A stretch of DNA of 64,000 nt from NCBI RefSeq assembly GCF_905171765.1, contig NC_053393.1, positions 185,561,921-185,625,920 of the forward strand. The letters run 5' to 3'. The notes under the pieces were generated by a model that was not told the DNA's origin, did not search any database, and was given only the letters and a program-made list of their open reading frames with translations. Position numbers and translations under genes: made by a program. Positions 1 through 10,570 of the stretch are shown here, one piece after another. Each line of letters starts with the position of its first letter. Positions within the stretch are counted from its first letter, which is position 1. Source of the DNA: Bufo bufo. Its lineage: Eukaryota > Chordata > Amphibia > Anura > Bufonidae.

Positions 1-187
1 GGCCGGACTAGGGCGCAGCTAAGGGTAGGCCAGCATGATTAGGTTTGGTTGTAGGGTCAGGGGGGTTAAGGGATTTGAATTCAATGGTGGGGTGGGGGGC
101 GTTGCTATAGTGGGAGGAGTTTGGGGGGCTATTTATGGGGGTGTACTGAGGTGAGGGGTGCCATTTTGTGGAAAAAGAAAACTGAAG

Positions 188-1884
188 ATGTCACAGACAC
201 TTACCGTGGAAGACATGCTGTCCAGGCTGCGGGAGGCGGCGGCGGAGCGGGGACACGAATGGCTGAGCGAGCAGATGGCTGGCATGTTGAGGGGGGAGGC
301 GGTGAGTACTGTCAGCTCACCGCCGGAAGGCAGACGGACGCGGCGGGTAGGGCCGCCGGCGCGCCTGAGTCCCACAGAGACCCCCCGGGTTCGGCGCCGC
401 GTTAGGAGCCCCTCCAGGGACCCTTCACCCCGGGAGTCATCAGGGCAGCCTGCTTCTGTGTCCTCCCGGCGTGGGAGGAATCCGAGAACAAGGCGGAACC
501 CAGCGCAGGGCAGGAGGTCCCTCCCTCTGCCCTCTCCTGCAAGCGGCGGTGGAGCGGGAACAGGTGCGGCGGGATCCCTTACTGGTACGCTGGTTGGGAG
601 GCCTGCTCAGCGTGGGAATGGCAGGAGCAATGGGGCACACGAGGCTGCGCAGCTGCAAGATGGTGGGGAGCGCAGGCCTCAGGAAGAAGATGTGCCGGGA
701 AGATCGGTGTCGCTTCAGCGCCCTCTGGTGGCCTCTGAGAGGAACGCACCCAGCATGGATTCTGCTGGGGTGCAGAGTTGCAGCAATGAAGTCCCAAGAA
801 GGAGCGTGGTGGTCCAGAGGGAGGATGTTCGTCAGGATGCAGGATTTTCCGCTGCAGGGTTCACAGCCCCCTGGCAGCAAGGTGAGAACCCGTGGGGATC
901 CCTTAATTCTATGTTGAGTGCCCAAGGGGGGAGCGGGCTGGGGGGTGGTCAGGGGGAGTTAGCCGGGGGTTTAGGTCAGTTGTTGAGTAGTCTGGCGGGA
1001 TTGGTGGCGGGGTTGGGGAGTGCGGGCAGGGTTCCGGTGCAGGCTGGGGGAGTCCGGGCGGGGAACGTCGGGGGGAATGGTGAGGCGGGGACGCAGGATG
1101 GCGGGTCGGTTTCTGTGCAGATGCAGGCGGGGGGGAAGCGGTAGGGGATAAGGTGGGTGATGCGGCTCAAGGGGAGGTATACGTTTGTTTTGAAGGGCCG
1201 TTGGGGGCGCACTTGAGGCAGGAGGTGCAGGAGGTGCAGGATAGGATTTGGAAAGGGGAATACGTGGAGATTTTTTCGCTTCTCCCACTGGAGCGTTTTA
1301 ATCTGGATAGGGAGAGGAAGGATGAGAAGAGGAAAGATGAGGATGAGAAACGGCGGTACAGATTGATACCGCGTACGTTCGGGAATTGGTTGCAGGCGTT
1401 TGCAATCTTGGCGAGTGTTATAGGGGAGAAGAATCCGGAGTGTTGCTCGCAGTTATTCTGTTACATGGATGCGATAGGGGAAGCTTACCGTGTGTACGGG
1501 GGTGTTGGTTGGTTAAGGTATGATGAACAGTTTAGGCAGAGAAAAGCGGTCCGCCCTAATATGCGGTGGGACCATAAGGATATAGGTTTATGGATGAGGG
1601 TGACGGCGCCAGGGAGACAGGGGCAGCCCTTTCGGAGTGAGGCAGGGGGGGCTGGGCAGTTTACCTTGGCGTCCGCATCCGCAAAGGGACAGTGTTTTTT
1701 GTTTAATGAGGGGGGATGTAAGTTTGGCCCGAAGTGCAGATTCAAACATGAATGTGCCAGTTGCGGGGGGAATCACGGGTCGAACAGATGTGTTAAGGGG
1801 TCAAAGCACAGGGGGGGTGCAGATGGGGCTGGAAAAGGGTCGGACGCCGGTGCGGGTGGAAAAGATGGGCCCGTTCCTAGATAG
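188..1884 (+). pseudogene. Gag-like ORF with CCCH/zinc-knuckle end, one frameshift
   Basis: This is the presumed nucleocapsid-type protein of the element, likely RNA-binding. Reading from ATG 188, about 318 codons run to a TAG at 1142-1144. The N-terminal part has a short helical stretch (VEDMLSRLREAAAERG), then long Arg/Ser/Gly/Pro-rich low complexity. The second half is open in another frame to 1884. A single missing G in the G7 run at about 1128-1134 accounts for the break: eight Gs would keep one frame from 188 to 1884 (about 566 codons). The C-terminal half contains an Arg/Lys/Glu-rich segment and, around 1690-1790, a CCCH pattern (C-x7-C-x5-C-x3-H) followed by C-x2-C-x3-H-x4-C. The last 20 nt overlap the RT ORF in a different frame. 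I infer Gag from position and zinc motifs, not from a recognised match. Confidence 0.7.
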
Positions 1885-3430
1885 ATATCCTAATAGGGAG
1901 GTGGCGGAATGGTTGAAAGAGGGTTTTACTGTTGGGTTTGTGATTCCGTCAGATCCTCTGCCGGCGGTTTGGGGGGGTAAGAATTTGCGATCGGCATTTG
2001 AGCATGGTCGCGTGGTGGCAGGGAAATTGGCAGGTGAGGTTCGGTTGGGGAGGATGGATGGGCCGTTTGATACACCCCCGTTGGCGAAGTTGAGAATTTC
2101 GCCCTTGGGGGTGGTGCCTAAAAAAGAGCCGAATAAATTTCGGTTGATACACCATCTTTCCTTTTCGAAAGGGGCGTCGGTCAATGATGGTATTGATCCC
2201 GATATTTGTTCGGTGGTATATACATCATTTGATGCGGCTGTGGGTTGGGTGAGGAAGTTGGGGCCCGGGACGCTATTGGAAAAAACGGACATTGAGGCTG
2301 CGTTTCGCCTGATGCCGGTTAATCCAGATAGCTTGCATTTGTTGGGATGCTGTTGGGAAGGGAAGTTTTTCGTGGACCGGTGTTTACCTATGGGGTGTTC
2401 GTTTTCTTGAGCGTTTTTTGAGAGGTTTAGCTCGTTTTTGGAATGGGTTGTGATGGACGTGGCGGGTTGTTCGTCCATCATACACTATTTGGATGATTTT
2501 TTATGTTTGGGTCCGGCGAACTCACGGGTGTATGCGTTGTTGTTAGGTTCGTTGCAGGCAGTTTTTGCATTGTTTGGGGTTCCGTTAGCGGAGGAGAAGA
2601 CGGTTGGTCCGACGACCGAACTGAGTTTTTTGGGGATCATCATCGATACGGTTAGGATGGAGTGTAGACTCCCTGTGGAAAAAGTTCAGGATTTGCGGGA
2701 GACGGTGGCTAGGGCGGGGAGGGCTAAGAAGATAAGGTTGAAGGACCTTCAATCGCTGTTGGGGAAGTTGAATTTTGCCTGTCGCATTATGCCGATGGGC
2801 AGAATATTTTGTAGACGGTTGGCAGCGGCGACGGCGGGGGTGACGGCTCCGCATCATTTTATTAGGTTAGGGAGAGAGCTGAAGACGGATTTAGAGGTGT
2901 GGGATGGGTTTTTGCAGCATTTTAATGGGAGGACGCTAGTCATGCAGGAGGTGATTAATACGTTTGATTTTGAGCTTTTTTCGGATGCCGCTGGGGGGGT
3001 GGGTTTCGGGGTGTATTGTCAGGGGAGTTGGTGTGCGGGTAGGTGGCCTGAGTCATGGGTAAGCAAGGGCTGGGTGCGGAACTTGGCGTTATTGGAGCTT
3101 TTCCCGATAGTGTTAGCAGTGGTGTTGTGGGGCGAGGTTTTTCGGGATAAGAAAATTCGTTTTCATTGTGACAATTTGGGGGTGGTGCAGGCGATCAATT
3201 CCCTGACCGCCTCATCCCCTCCTGTAGTGCGTTTGTTGCAGCACATGGTGTTACAATGTTTGTCTAGGAATGTTTGGGTGGTTGCGTGTCATGTCCCGGG
3301 GGTGTCTAATTCCATTGCCGATGCTCTTTCTCGTTTGCAGTGGGAGCGGTTCCGGCAGTTGGCACCGGAGGCGGATCGGGAAGGTTTGGTTTGTCCGCCG
3401 TCAATGTGGGAGATCTTGGAGGTACTGTAG
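1865..3430 (+). pseudogene. Reverse transcriptase-RNase H, one internal TGA
   Basis: The polyprotein begins near ATG 1865 (GPFLDRYPN...), a typical start for DIRS-group RT. RT palm motifs are visible: the K-x-DIEAAFR block around 2283-2310, LPMGCSFS at about 2385-2407, and the catalytic YLDD at 2486-2497. RNase H follows with the expected acidic residues in FSDAAG (about 2970-2990), LLELFP, HCDNLG (about 3165-3180) and ADALSRL (about 3316-3340). An in-frame TGA at 2408-2410 sits inside the RT, just after LPMGCSFS. The frame is otherwise continuous to 3430. A Cys codon (TGT or TGC) is usual at this place in related elements, so a single substitution is the simplest explanation. The last 91 nt overlap the recombinase ORF in another frame. 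Confidence 0.88.
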
Positions 3431-4308
3431 CGGGACTGTTTAGGGCATCTCTTAGTGATGGAACATGGGCGGCTTATAGGAGGGCTTGGGCTGGTTGGGA
3501 GCGTTGGTGTGCAGGCTTGGGGTTGGAAGTCGACGGGGGTGAAGTTCCTTTGTTGTTATTTTTTGGGCAGATGAAGGAGGAAGGGTGGTCGGTTGCTCAG
3601 GTTAACAGGTGTATGGCTGGTTTGGCTTTTGGGTTCCAGTTCCGAGGTTTAGCGGATGTGACTAAGACTTTTTTGGTTACGCGGGTTTTGAGGGGTTGGA
3701 GGCGAGGTAGGCGGTACCAGGACGGCAGGAAGCCAATATCATTCGAGTTATTGCTGGGCATTGGGAGGCAGGTGGAGGTTGTGTGTTCTTCGGCATGGGA
3801 ACGGCGTTTGTTTAAGTTGGCCTTCTCGTTCGCATTTTTTGGTGCGTTTAGGGTGGGCGAATTGGTAGGCAGGAGTGTGAGGTGTTCGGGGGGTTTGTCT
3901 GCGGAGGACGTAGAGTTGGGTGGTGACAGGGTCTGGATCAGGTTGCGGGGGTCCAAGACAGATTTGGAAGGCATGGGTTGTAGGATTACTTTATTTCCGG
4001 TTCCTGGGTGCGGGTTGTGTCCGGTCTACACCCTGGGGGATTTTAGAAGGTATGCAGACTTTGTGGAGGGACCGTTGCTCAGGCATGAGGATGGCTCGTT
4101 TTTGTCGAGGTACCAATTCGTGGCAGTGTTGAAAAAGTGTCTGTCAGCTTTGGGTTTGGAGTCGGCAAGGTATTCTGGTCATTCATTTAGGATTGGGGCT
4201 GCTACTGAGGCAGCTAGGCTGGGGTTGAGTGATGAGCAGATTATGAGATTGGGGAGATGGGAATCGGTTAGGTTCAGGTCGTATGTCAGGCTGGATAGTT
4301 TGATGTAA
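3340..4308 (+). CDS. Tyrosine recombinase of the DIRS/Ngaro element
   Basis: Intact ORF of about 322 codons for the integrase of the element, which would join a circular DNA intermediate to the target through a phosphotyrosine bond. Catalytic residues of the YR family are all visible, counting from 3340: Arg171 in FGAFRVGEL, Lys206 in RGSKTD, His281-x-x-Arg284 in GHSFRIGAA, Trp307 in GRWES and the nucleophile Tyr315 in SYVRL. There is no in-frame ATG in the first 200 nt. The ORF overlaps the end of RNase H by 91 nt in a different frame, so translation would need frameshifting, reinitiation or a non-AUG start. The N-terminal part (TWAAYRRAWAGWERWC) resembles the core-binding domain of these recombinases. 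No disabling lesion seen. Confidence 0.9.
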   Translation: MGAVPAVGTGGGSGRFGLSAVNVGDLGGTVAGLFRASLSDGTWAAYRRAWAGWERWCAGLGLEVDGGEVPLLLFFGQMKEEGWSVAQVNRCMAGLAFGFQFRGLADVTKTFLVTRVLRGWRRGRRYQDGRKPISFELLLGIGRQVEVVCSSAWERRLFKLAFSFAFFGAFRVGELVGRSVRCSGGLSAEDVELGGDRVWIRLRGSKTDLEGMGCRITLFPVPGCGLCPVYTLGDFRRYADFVEGPLLRHEDGSFLSRYQFVAVLKKCLSALGLESARYSGHSFRIGAATEAARLGLSDEQIMRLGRWESVRFRSYVRLDSLM

Positions 4309-4328
4309 GTGGGGTTGGTGGATTTTTG

Positions 4329-4952
4329 ATGCTTAATGTGTTTTTTGTTGTTTCAGGTTACTCGACGGCTCTCGTCTGGATCCTGGGCCACTCCTTTGTT
4401 TGGTGGGGAGCGCTTAGGGCGGACGTCAGGAAGCAGGGTCGGCAGTTGGGGTTGTCGGAGGAGGTTGCGGTAGTGAGGTGGTTGGGGTTTAGGGGCATGT
4501 TATGGGGGGGGGTGTTACGGGAGGTGCATAAATTTGCGCGTTTGGATCGTGCTCCAGATGTGTTGGTGGTGCATTGTGGGGGGAATGATTTGGGGGTTAC
4601 ACCAGTGCGTAACTTGATTCGGGATGTGAAATTTGATTTGTTGAGGATGTGGTCGTTGTTTCCAGGGATAGTGGTGGTATGGTCTGACATTGTGCCTCGT
4701 AAGAGATGGCGGGATGCACGGTTGGTCGAGAGGATAAATAAGGCGAGGATTAAAGTGAATAGAGCGATAGGGAAGTTTGTGGCGAAGCATGGTGCAGTGG
4801 CTGTGAGGCATAGGGAGTTAGAAAATGGTGTGGGGGAGTTCTGGAGAAGGGATGGAGTGCATTTAAATGCGGTGGGCATTAATTTGTGGTCACTAGGGTT
4901 GCAGGATGGCATTGAGAGAGCGTTGGGGGTGTGGCGGAACGCGCAAGCTTGA
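4329..4952 (+). CDS. SGNH/GDSL-type hydrolase ORF of the retrotransposon
   Basis: Intact ORF of 207 codons in a third frame, 20 nt after the recombinase stop. The four SGNH blocks are present: Ser22 in ILGHSFV (block I), a Gly block around residues 54-61, Asn86 in HCGGND (block III) and Asp175-x-x-His178 in RRDGVHLN (block V). The fold predicts an esterase, lipase or acetylhydrolase activity; the substrate is unknown. SGNH-like domains have been reported in vertebrate Ngaro-type elements, so I read it as a normal part of this lineage. Between ATG 4329 and about 4358 the sequence is T-rich and ends in TTGTTTCAG, which looks like a splice acceptor; the ORF might be reached by splicing. Intactness suggests selection or youth. 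Confidence 0.82.
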   Translation: MLNVFFVVSGYSTALVWILGHSFVWWGALRADVRKQGRQLGLSEEVAVVRWLGFRGMLWGGVLREVHKFARLDRAPDVLVVHCGGNDLGVTPVRNLIRDVKFDLLRMWSLFPGIVVVWSDIVPRKRWRDARLVERINKARIKVNRAIGKFVAKHGAVAVRHRELENGVGEFWRRDGVHLNAVGINLWSLGLQDGIERALGVWRNAQA

Positions 4953-5232
4953 GGGGTGCGGGGGGTCAAGTTGCGCGTTGTTGGCGGTAGGAGGTACTGG
5001 AAGCTGGGACTACGGATCGGGATTTGAGATTGAGAGGGCCCCTTATGGTGGGGGCTGGACTCTCATGGTGGGGCTTACCTGTTCGGTTTGGCGAGGCGTC
5101 CACCACCGGGTGTCTCCGAGCTTGTATACTGCGGCTGGAGGCAAGGTGGATTTGCTGTGTGGTTTGTAAGTGGACAATTTGGGGCTTCCAGGACCTCCTT
5201 CGTCTGCGGTTATGTTATGTATTTATATTAAT

Positions 5233-5238
5233 AATAAA
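5233..5238 (+). promoter_or_regulatory. Polyadenylation signal AATAAA
   Basis: A canonical AATAAA hexamer 280 nt downstream of the hydrolase stop, in the noncoding 3' region of the DIRS/Ngaro element. Probable 3' end signal of its transcript. Inferred from motif and position only. Confidence 0.5.
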
Positions 5239-5375
5239 TTGCTGCTGTGGCCAATTAAATCCATTTGATGAGTGGTGTGGTTATTTTGGGGGGATAATGG
5301 TGGGTAGACGGGTATGGGAATGGTGGGGGCTAAGTGTTGGTGAAGACCCGGAGTATCAACCAATACCTTAATCAT

Positions 5376-6706
5376 GCCCTCTCACCCCTTGCCATGAGCA
5401 TAGGTTCGTAGTTTACTAGTTTAACCAGTGAAGGTGTGCTGTTCTGACTGTCTGTCCATGTACAGTACTTCTGCCTGTGTCCAAACTCTGTTACTCCACT
5501 GTGTGCTCTTATCTTAGCCTGTCCACTGTACTAATTCTTTCCTGCCTTCCCTGACCTCAGAGTATTTTCAAAGGTTTGCACGCACTCTGCCTGCCTGACC
5601 TCTGCCTGTTTAATGACTGAGTATTGCCCGACCCCTTGGTGCTTCACACCAGTATCTCTGACCCCTGTTGGTTAGCCACCAACTACACTGGGACTATTGC
5701 AAGAGGTAGTAGCCTGGTAGGTTTCCTGCAGCAAAGGCGAGATACCTGTATAGAGTTTGAAGGATGAAAGCCAGGAGATCACCAGGATACCACCCTTAGG
5801 ACTAGACCAAAGTGAAACCAGTTAGTTGTGGTATAGTGGATCCACACCCACTGCCAGTTTCAACACTGTTTGTGGAATTTATTTATTATTGCATTCTGCT
5901 TATCATGGGCTACTTATTGGTCTTTATTAAAGATGTTCAACAGTTCGTCTTCTATAGCCTTCAGTTTTGACTGTTCTTTCTGCTGTACATGGATGGCTCA
6001 ATCTGTAGCGCTTATCTAAAGTTACCTAAAAGCTTATAAACACTCCACATAGAAGTATCCATGATACCAAAGATCCAATAAATGCCAATATTTTATTCAA
6101 GTCATGTTAAATCATTGTTTTTGCTGCAGAGGGCATTTTTAAGCAAATAATAAAATAAAAAAAACAAGCATGTGTATATACCTAGCATTTCATACTCATT
6201 TAAGTTCAATTCTCATGAATTGAAAAAGACTTCAGTTTAAATGTGTTTATGAACTGTCAGGAGAGAACACGTAAGGTTTATAGATTCAGATGTCAGAGCA
6301 GTTCTCAGAATTCAGTAATAAGCAAAAGGAACAATCTGCAGAGCAGTGAAAAATTTGTAGCCCATGATAAGTGGAAAGTAATAATAAAAATGTCCCCAAA
6401 GTTGTCCATAGCCTTTAAATGTTTCCCCTCTAGTAAAAAGCTAAGATACAAGTACAGTAGATTTACCTTTTTTAAATGCAGTTAGAGTTCAGTTAGTAGG
6501 AGTACATATACCGGTCAGGGCAGGCAGTGATCAGAAAAAAAAAAAAAGTCAATAAACAGTCATTCAAATATAGCAAACAAACATAAAAATGCAATCTTTG
6601 GAAACTTGTTGCTTAGGCAAGAGGAAAATGTAATATGCAGGTTGATACACTCAGACATGCTCAGCCATCAGCAGAAAACTATTTGGCACATGCTGCAATC
6701 TTTCTC
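5376..6706. other. No gene seen; C/T-rich then AT-rich sequence
   Basis: The part to about 5900 is C/T-rich with many CTG and CCTG words and resembles the noncoding part of an LTR-type repeat, but I cannot assign it. From 5900 to 6706 the sequence is AT-rich. Short open frames here show no recognisable domain. Confidence 0.4.
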
Positions 6707-7030
6707 TTAAAGGGGTTGTCTGGTCTTTTAATATTGATGACCTGAGGATAGATCAATATTGGATCAGCTGTATGAGGAAACGGCGGATGTAGTGTGCATG
6801 TGCCATCTCCCTTCTCTCTTCCTATCTGCTGCTGCTGTCTATGGTCTTTGCCATAGACAGCAGCAGCGGACAAGAAGAGAGAAGTGAGATGGCACGTGCA
6901 CACTGCACACGCCGTCTCTTCATACAGCTCATCGGCCGGGGTGCCGGGTGTCATACTCCCGCTGATCTGATATTGGTGATCTATCCTTAGGATAGGTCAT
7001 CAATAGTAAAAGCCTTGACAACCCCTTTAA
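6707..7030. repeat. T2/Kolobok-like foldback MITE
   Basis: Ends are AGGGGTTGTC and GACAACCCCT with TTAA on both sides (6707-6710 and 7027-7030). The interior is an imperfect palindrome centred near the 'ctatggtctttgccatag' stretch at about 6840. TTAA targets and TTAAAGGRR ends are those described for T2-type MITEs of frogs; piggyBac-type elements also use TTAA, so the superfamily is inference. Confidence 0.75.
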
Positions 7031-8740
7031 ACTTTAGTATACCAAATAGCCCTAAACCTTTCCAATGCACTAAAGAAAAACACACATTATCTGACCATTT
7101 TGATATTTATTTAGTTTTTAAAATTTTCTTGGTCTTGAGAAGAAACTGCAGACTTTTACATTGTGACGGTGTGTCAGTTCTAATTCCGGACCAAAGGCTT
7201 CAACAGAGAAACATGGACCAAGTTAGGAACGCTCAGAGATGCAGACACATGCAAGCTTCAGATAAATTAGGTGGGAACTACATACATGTTGTGAAGACAG
7301 CCACCACTCCTCTATTAGTACCTAGGTATTCCCTACTCGCAGCAAAAAGTTACAGAGAGAACCAGGACCCCCAAAAAAGAGATCTACTGCTGAGAAGATT
7401 ATCTGTGCCCTCTCCAAAGAAAATATAGAATATAAAGATGGTCAAAAAAATCTGGTCTATGGGGTGGTGTTCTTAGAAGGTGGTTGTTTGAAAAGTTTCA
7501 ATGTATTTCAGAAATATAATGTTTGGTCCATTGACGACCAGACATTTTTTGGTCTAAAACTAGCCCTGTCAGCATGATCCACCCTACTAAGCCAGGCATA
7601 GTAACTGCTCATAAAACTTATATATTTCTTTATTTTAAAGGTAATACTAATGCAGATAAATCTCTCTCTTTCTCTCTCTCTCTCTCTATAGATATAGATA
7701 TAGATATAGAGAGAGAGGAGTCTTCCATCAGAGGTATACATCTGGAAATCTTATGGTGGATATCTCAGAGAACGTGTGCTGATGCAGTCTACACAGGACC
7801 TAAAAATGCAAAATGTTTCTTCACATAGCCAGAAGGTTAATCTCCTGGTCATCACTTGGATATTGCATTTAATATTTTGTATATTTTAATATCACATAGC
7901 TGCAGGTTACCAAAGCAGAGACCAGCAACTGAGCATAAAAGTCAAAACGTTCCAGGGGAACTGTCTGAATTTTCTAAATGCTATCAGCAGAGTTTCCATG
8001 GCAACCATTAATCTTCATACAACTGCTGCACACCATTTAGGACCGGAGAACAGACATACAATCAGGGCCACTGATGGAAGGAAAAAAAAAGATATAGAAG
8101 AAATACTGGACACAAATGGATCATTATCTTGCCATCATTAATACTATGCTTGCAGAATGTCAGAAAGAGACCGTTAAGTTCATGTCATTATCTGTACAAA
8201 TGAAATGTGAAAATGAAGTAAAATAACCTTTTACAACAGAGAGATACATTATCAAAATTAAAATATTGCGAGCATGTTTCTACTTTACTTTCTTCTTCTC
8301 TCTTAATATAAATAGGTGTCATCTATATAATAAATTACATGACATAAAAAAAAAAAATAATCCTCCGAACGGAAGAAAAAAGAAGCAGTTATATTATCTA
8401 CTACTAAATGAAGGCTTGTCCACACAAAATGATTGCCATTCATTAAGACTTCCTCTAACCTAGCGAATGGAATTTATCATAGACACATTGTAGAATGTTC
8501 AATATGCTTTGCATTCACAAAATTCGTAATATTCTTGTTATTGACCAACTATTGCAAATTTGTAAATGTGATTGTCTGCTGTCTTGTGATTTATCTGTGC
8601 AATGTGCAGATACAGTTCTAAATATTTCAAAAGTGCTTTTAAAGACAGTTTTCCAACTGCGACACTATAAATCTTAAACCATAATAAACAGCCATATACA
8701 GTCAGCATTGTCTTTCTAAAAATACCAGGCTGGTTTACAA
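7031..8740. other. No gene seen; AT-rich with a microsatellite
   Basis: AT-rich sequence. A (CT)n tract followed by (GATATA)n and (GA)n lies at about 7661-7718. A 137-codon frame at 7015-7428 begins inside the MITE end and has no recognised domain. Confidence 0.5.
7661..7718. repeat. (CT)n / (GATATA)n microsatellite
   Basis: A run of TCTCTC is followed by repeated ATAGAT units and GAGAGAG. Confidence 0.85.
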
Positions 8741-8749
8741 AACCTAGTT

Positions 8750-10055
8750 ACTTATTATTCCTTAGGATGGAATTCTGACTATGTGACTGTAAATAATATC
8801 ATAAACCAGCATGGGTTTACCAAGGACAGAAGTTGTCAGACTAACATGATTTGTTTTTATGAGGAGGTGAGTAGTAGCCTGGACAGAGGGGAAGTAGTGT
8901 TTTTGGATTTTGCAAAGGCATTTGATGCTATCCCTCATAGACGTTTAATAGGTAAAATAAAGTCTATAGGCTTAAAAGTATAGTTTGTAATTGAATTGAA
9001 AACTGGCTGAAGGACCATGTCCAGAGAGTTGTGGTCAATGATTCCTATTCAGAATGGTCCTGGGTTATAAGTGGTGTACACTAAGGTTCAGTGATGGGCC
9101 CTCTATTATGTAATTTATTAATGTTATTGAGGATGGGATTAATAGCACAATTTCTATTTTCGCAGATGATACTAAGCTTTGTAGAACTGTACAGTCTATG
9201 GAAGATGTTCATATACTACAAGCTGACTTGAACACTCTGAGTGATTGGGCATCAACTTGGCAAATGAGGTTCAATGTGGACAAATGTAAAGTTATGCATC
9301 TTGGTAGTAATAATCTCTGTGCATCATCTGTCCTAGGGGACATAACACTGGGAGAGTCACTTGTAGAGAAGGATTTGGGTGTACTTGTAGATAATAGATT
9401 GACATTGTATACTGTTATTCAATCAGCTGCTTCTAAGGCCACCAGGATATTGTCATGCATTAAATGAGGCATGGACTCACGGGGCAAGGATGTAATACTA
9501 CTACTTCATAAAGCATTGGTGCGGCCTCATCTGGAATATGCAATTCGGTTCTGGTCACCAGTCCATAGAAAAGATGCCCTGGAGCTGGAAAAAGTACAAA
9601 GTAAAGTAACTAAACTAATAAGGGGCATGGAGGGTCTTGGTTATGAGGAAAGATTAAAAGAATTACATTTATTTAGTCTTAAGAAACAATGTCTAAGGGG
9701 GGACATGATTAACCTATACATATATATAAATATATATAAATGGGCCATACAAAAAATATGGTGAAAAGCTGTTCCATCTAAAGTCCCCTCAAAAGACAAG
9801 GGGGCACTGCTTCTGACTGGAGAATAAAAAAATCAGTCTCCAGAATTGTCAAAGCTTCTTTACTGTAATAACAGTGAATCTGTGGAGTAAACTTCCTTAG
9901 GCTGTGGTCACAACAGGAACAGTGGAAAGTTTCAAAAAGGGTTTAGATGAATAATTAAAAATAACTGCTTTTGAAAATGTGTCACTTCCTTTTTGAGAAT
10001 TACGTCCCCACCCATCCCTTGGTTGAACTTGATGGATATTAGCTATGTAGCTATG
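8750..10055 (+). pseudogene. CR1/L2-clade LINE, 3' part of reverse transcriptase
   Basis: A 5'-truncated non-LTR retrotransposon. The RT reads NQHGFTKDRSCQTNM, then motif A VVFLDFAKAFDAIPH (about 8898-8942), then FADDTKL (about 9160-9180, the catalytic FADD), then LSDWASTWQMRFNVDKCKVMHLG and, in another frame, LEYAIRFWSPVHRKDALELEKVQ. These are standard for the CR1/L2/jockey-related group. Frames change at least three times: stops at about 8983, 9467 and 9764 and a shift between motifs A and C. A small AT insertion (about 9716-9742) interrupts the C-terminal part. The 3' end, ending GTTGAACTTGATGG, is the usual tail of such LINEs in amphibians. No poly(A); not functional. Confidence 0.85.
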
Positions 10056-10057
10056 AG

Positions 10058-10570
10058 TTAAAGTGGTTGTCAGGGATTTGTAGATTCTGAGGATAGGCCA
10101 TCATTTCCTTATTGGTGGTGGTCTAACTCCCAGCACCCCCGTTTATCTGCAGAGATGCTGGATGTCAGACAGCCAACGATAAGAGGCCATGGCACTCATG
10201 TGAGAGCCGTGACCTCTTTCTAGGCCAGTAATGTTGCATAGATCAGTCACATGGTCTATGCGCAGCTCAGTCCCTTTGAAGTGAATGTGCCTGAGCTTCT
10301 ATAACAAGCAGAGCCGCTATACAATGTCCGTCACTGTGCTTGGTAAGCTGTGACAAGGCTGTGGCGCTAACTAGAGCGCTGCAATATATTCAAAGAGCTG
10401 ATTTGTGGGGGTGCCAGGAGTCAGACATCCCCCAATCATAGAGTGAAGAGAGAGGCAGCTCGCAACCTCAACCTGCCACTCCATTTATACTGGACACAAG
10501 ATCCACATTTTTGTGATAATTAAGGGTCAACCTCGGATACCTATTTTTTATAGTGGTAAAACCCCATTAT
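10058..10570. repeat. Degraded TTAA foldback MITE
   Basis: Starts TTAAAGTGGTTGTC directly after the LINE tail and shares words with the MITE at 6707 (for example GAGGATAGG). An inverted match pairs GGTGGTCTAACTCCCAGC near 10125 with GGGGGTGCCAGGAGTCAG near 10405. The right end is eroded (GGTAAAACCCC near 10555). Confidence 0.5.

Larger units (their letters stand above)
1..5375 (+). mobile_element. DIRS/Ngaro-type tyrosine-recombinase retrotransposon
   Basis: Four consecutive plus-strand coding blocks (Gag-like, RT plus RNase H, tyrosine recombinase, SGNH hydrolase) fill this stretch in an order known for DIRS/Ngaro-type retroelements. These integrate with a tyrosine recombinase instead of a DDE integrase. 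A polyadenylation signal AATAAA lies at 5233-5238, after the last ORF. I see no adenine-methyltransferase block between RNase H and recombinase, which fits Ngaro-like better than classic DIRS1. The terminal repeats were not resolved: G-rich stretches near 80-130, 5040-5075 and 5300-5335 share short matches such as ATGGTGGGGGCT, but no clear split direct repeat is visible, and the 5' end may lie outside the window. Only two lesions were found, so the copy looks young. Confidence 0.85.

Noticed and set aside
440..925. 161-codon minus-strand frame opposite Gag
   Set aside because: Shadow of the GC-rich, Arg/Pro-rich Gag frame.
2408..2410. TGA in RT read as a selenocysteine or recoded stop
   Set aside because: No SECIS-like context is evident and a Cys codon is usual at this site; a point mutation is simpler.
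1801..2481. 226-codon minus-strand frame opposite the RT
   Set aside because: Shadow of a GC-skewed RT frame, no domain.
4358..4969. 203-codon minus-strand frame opposite the SGNH hydrolase
   Set aside because: Low-complexity shadow (Thr/Pro/Asn-rich); the plus strand has a complete catalytic motif set.
6707..7030. piggyBac MITE
   Set aside because: TTAA target fits piggyBac too, but the TTAAAGGRR-type ends match frog T2/Kolobok MITEs better; left as inference.
7015..7428. 137-codon plus-strand frame
   Set aside because: Starts within a MITE end, no domain or conserved block; likely chance.
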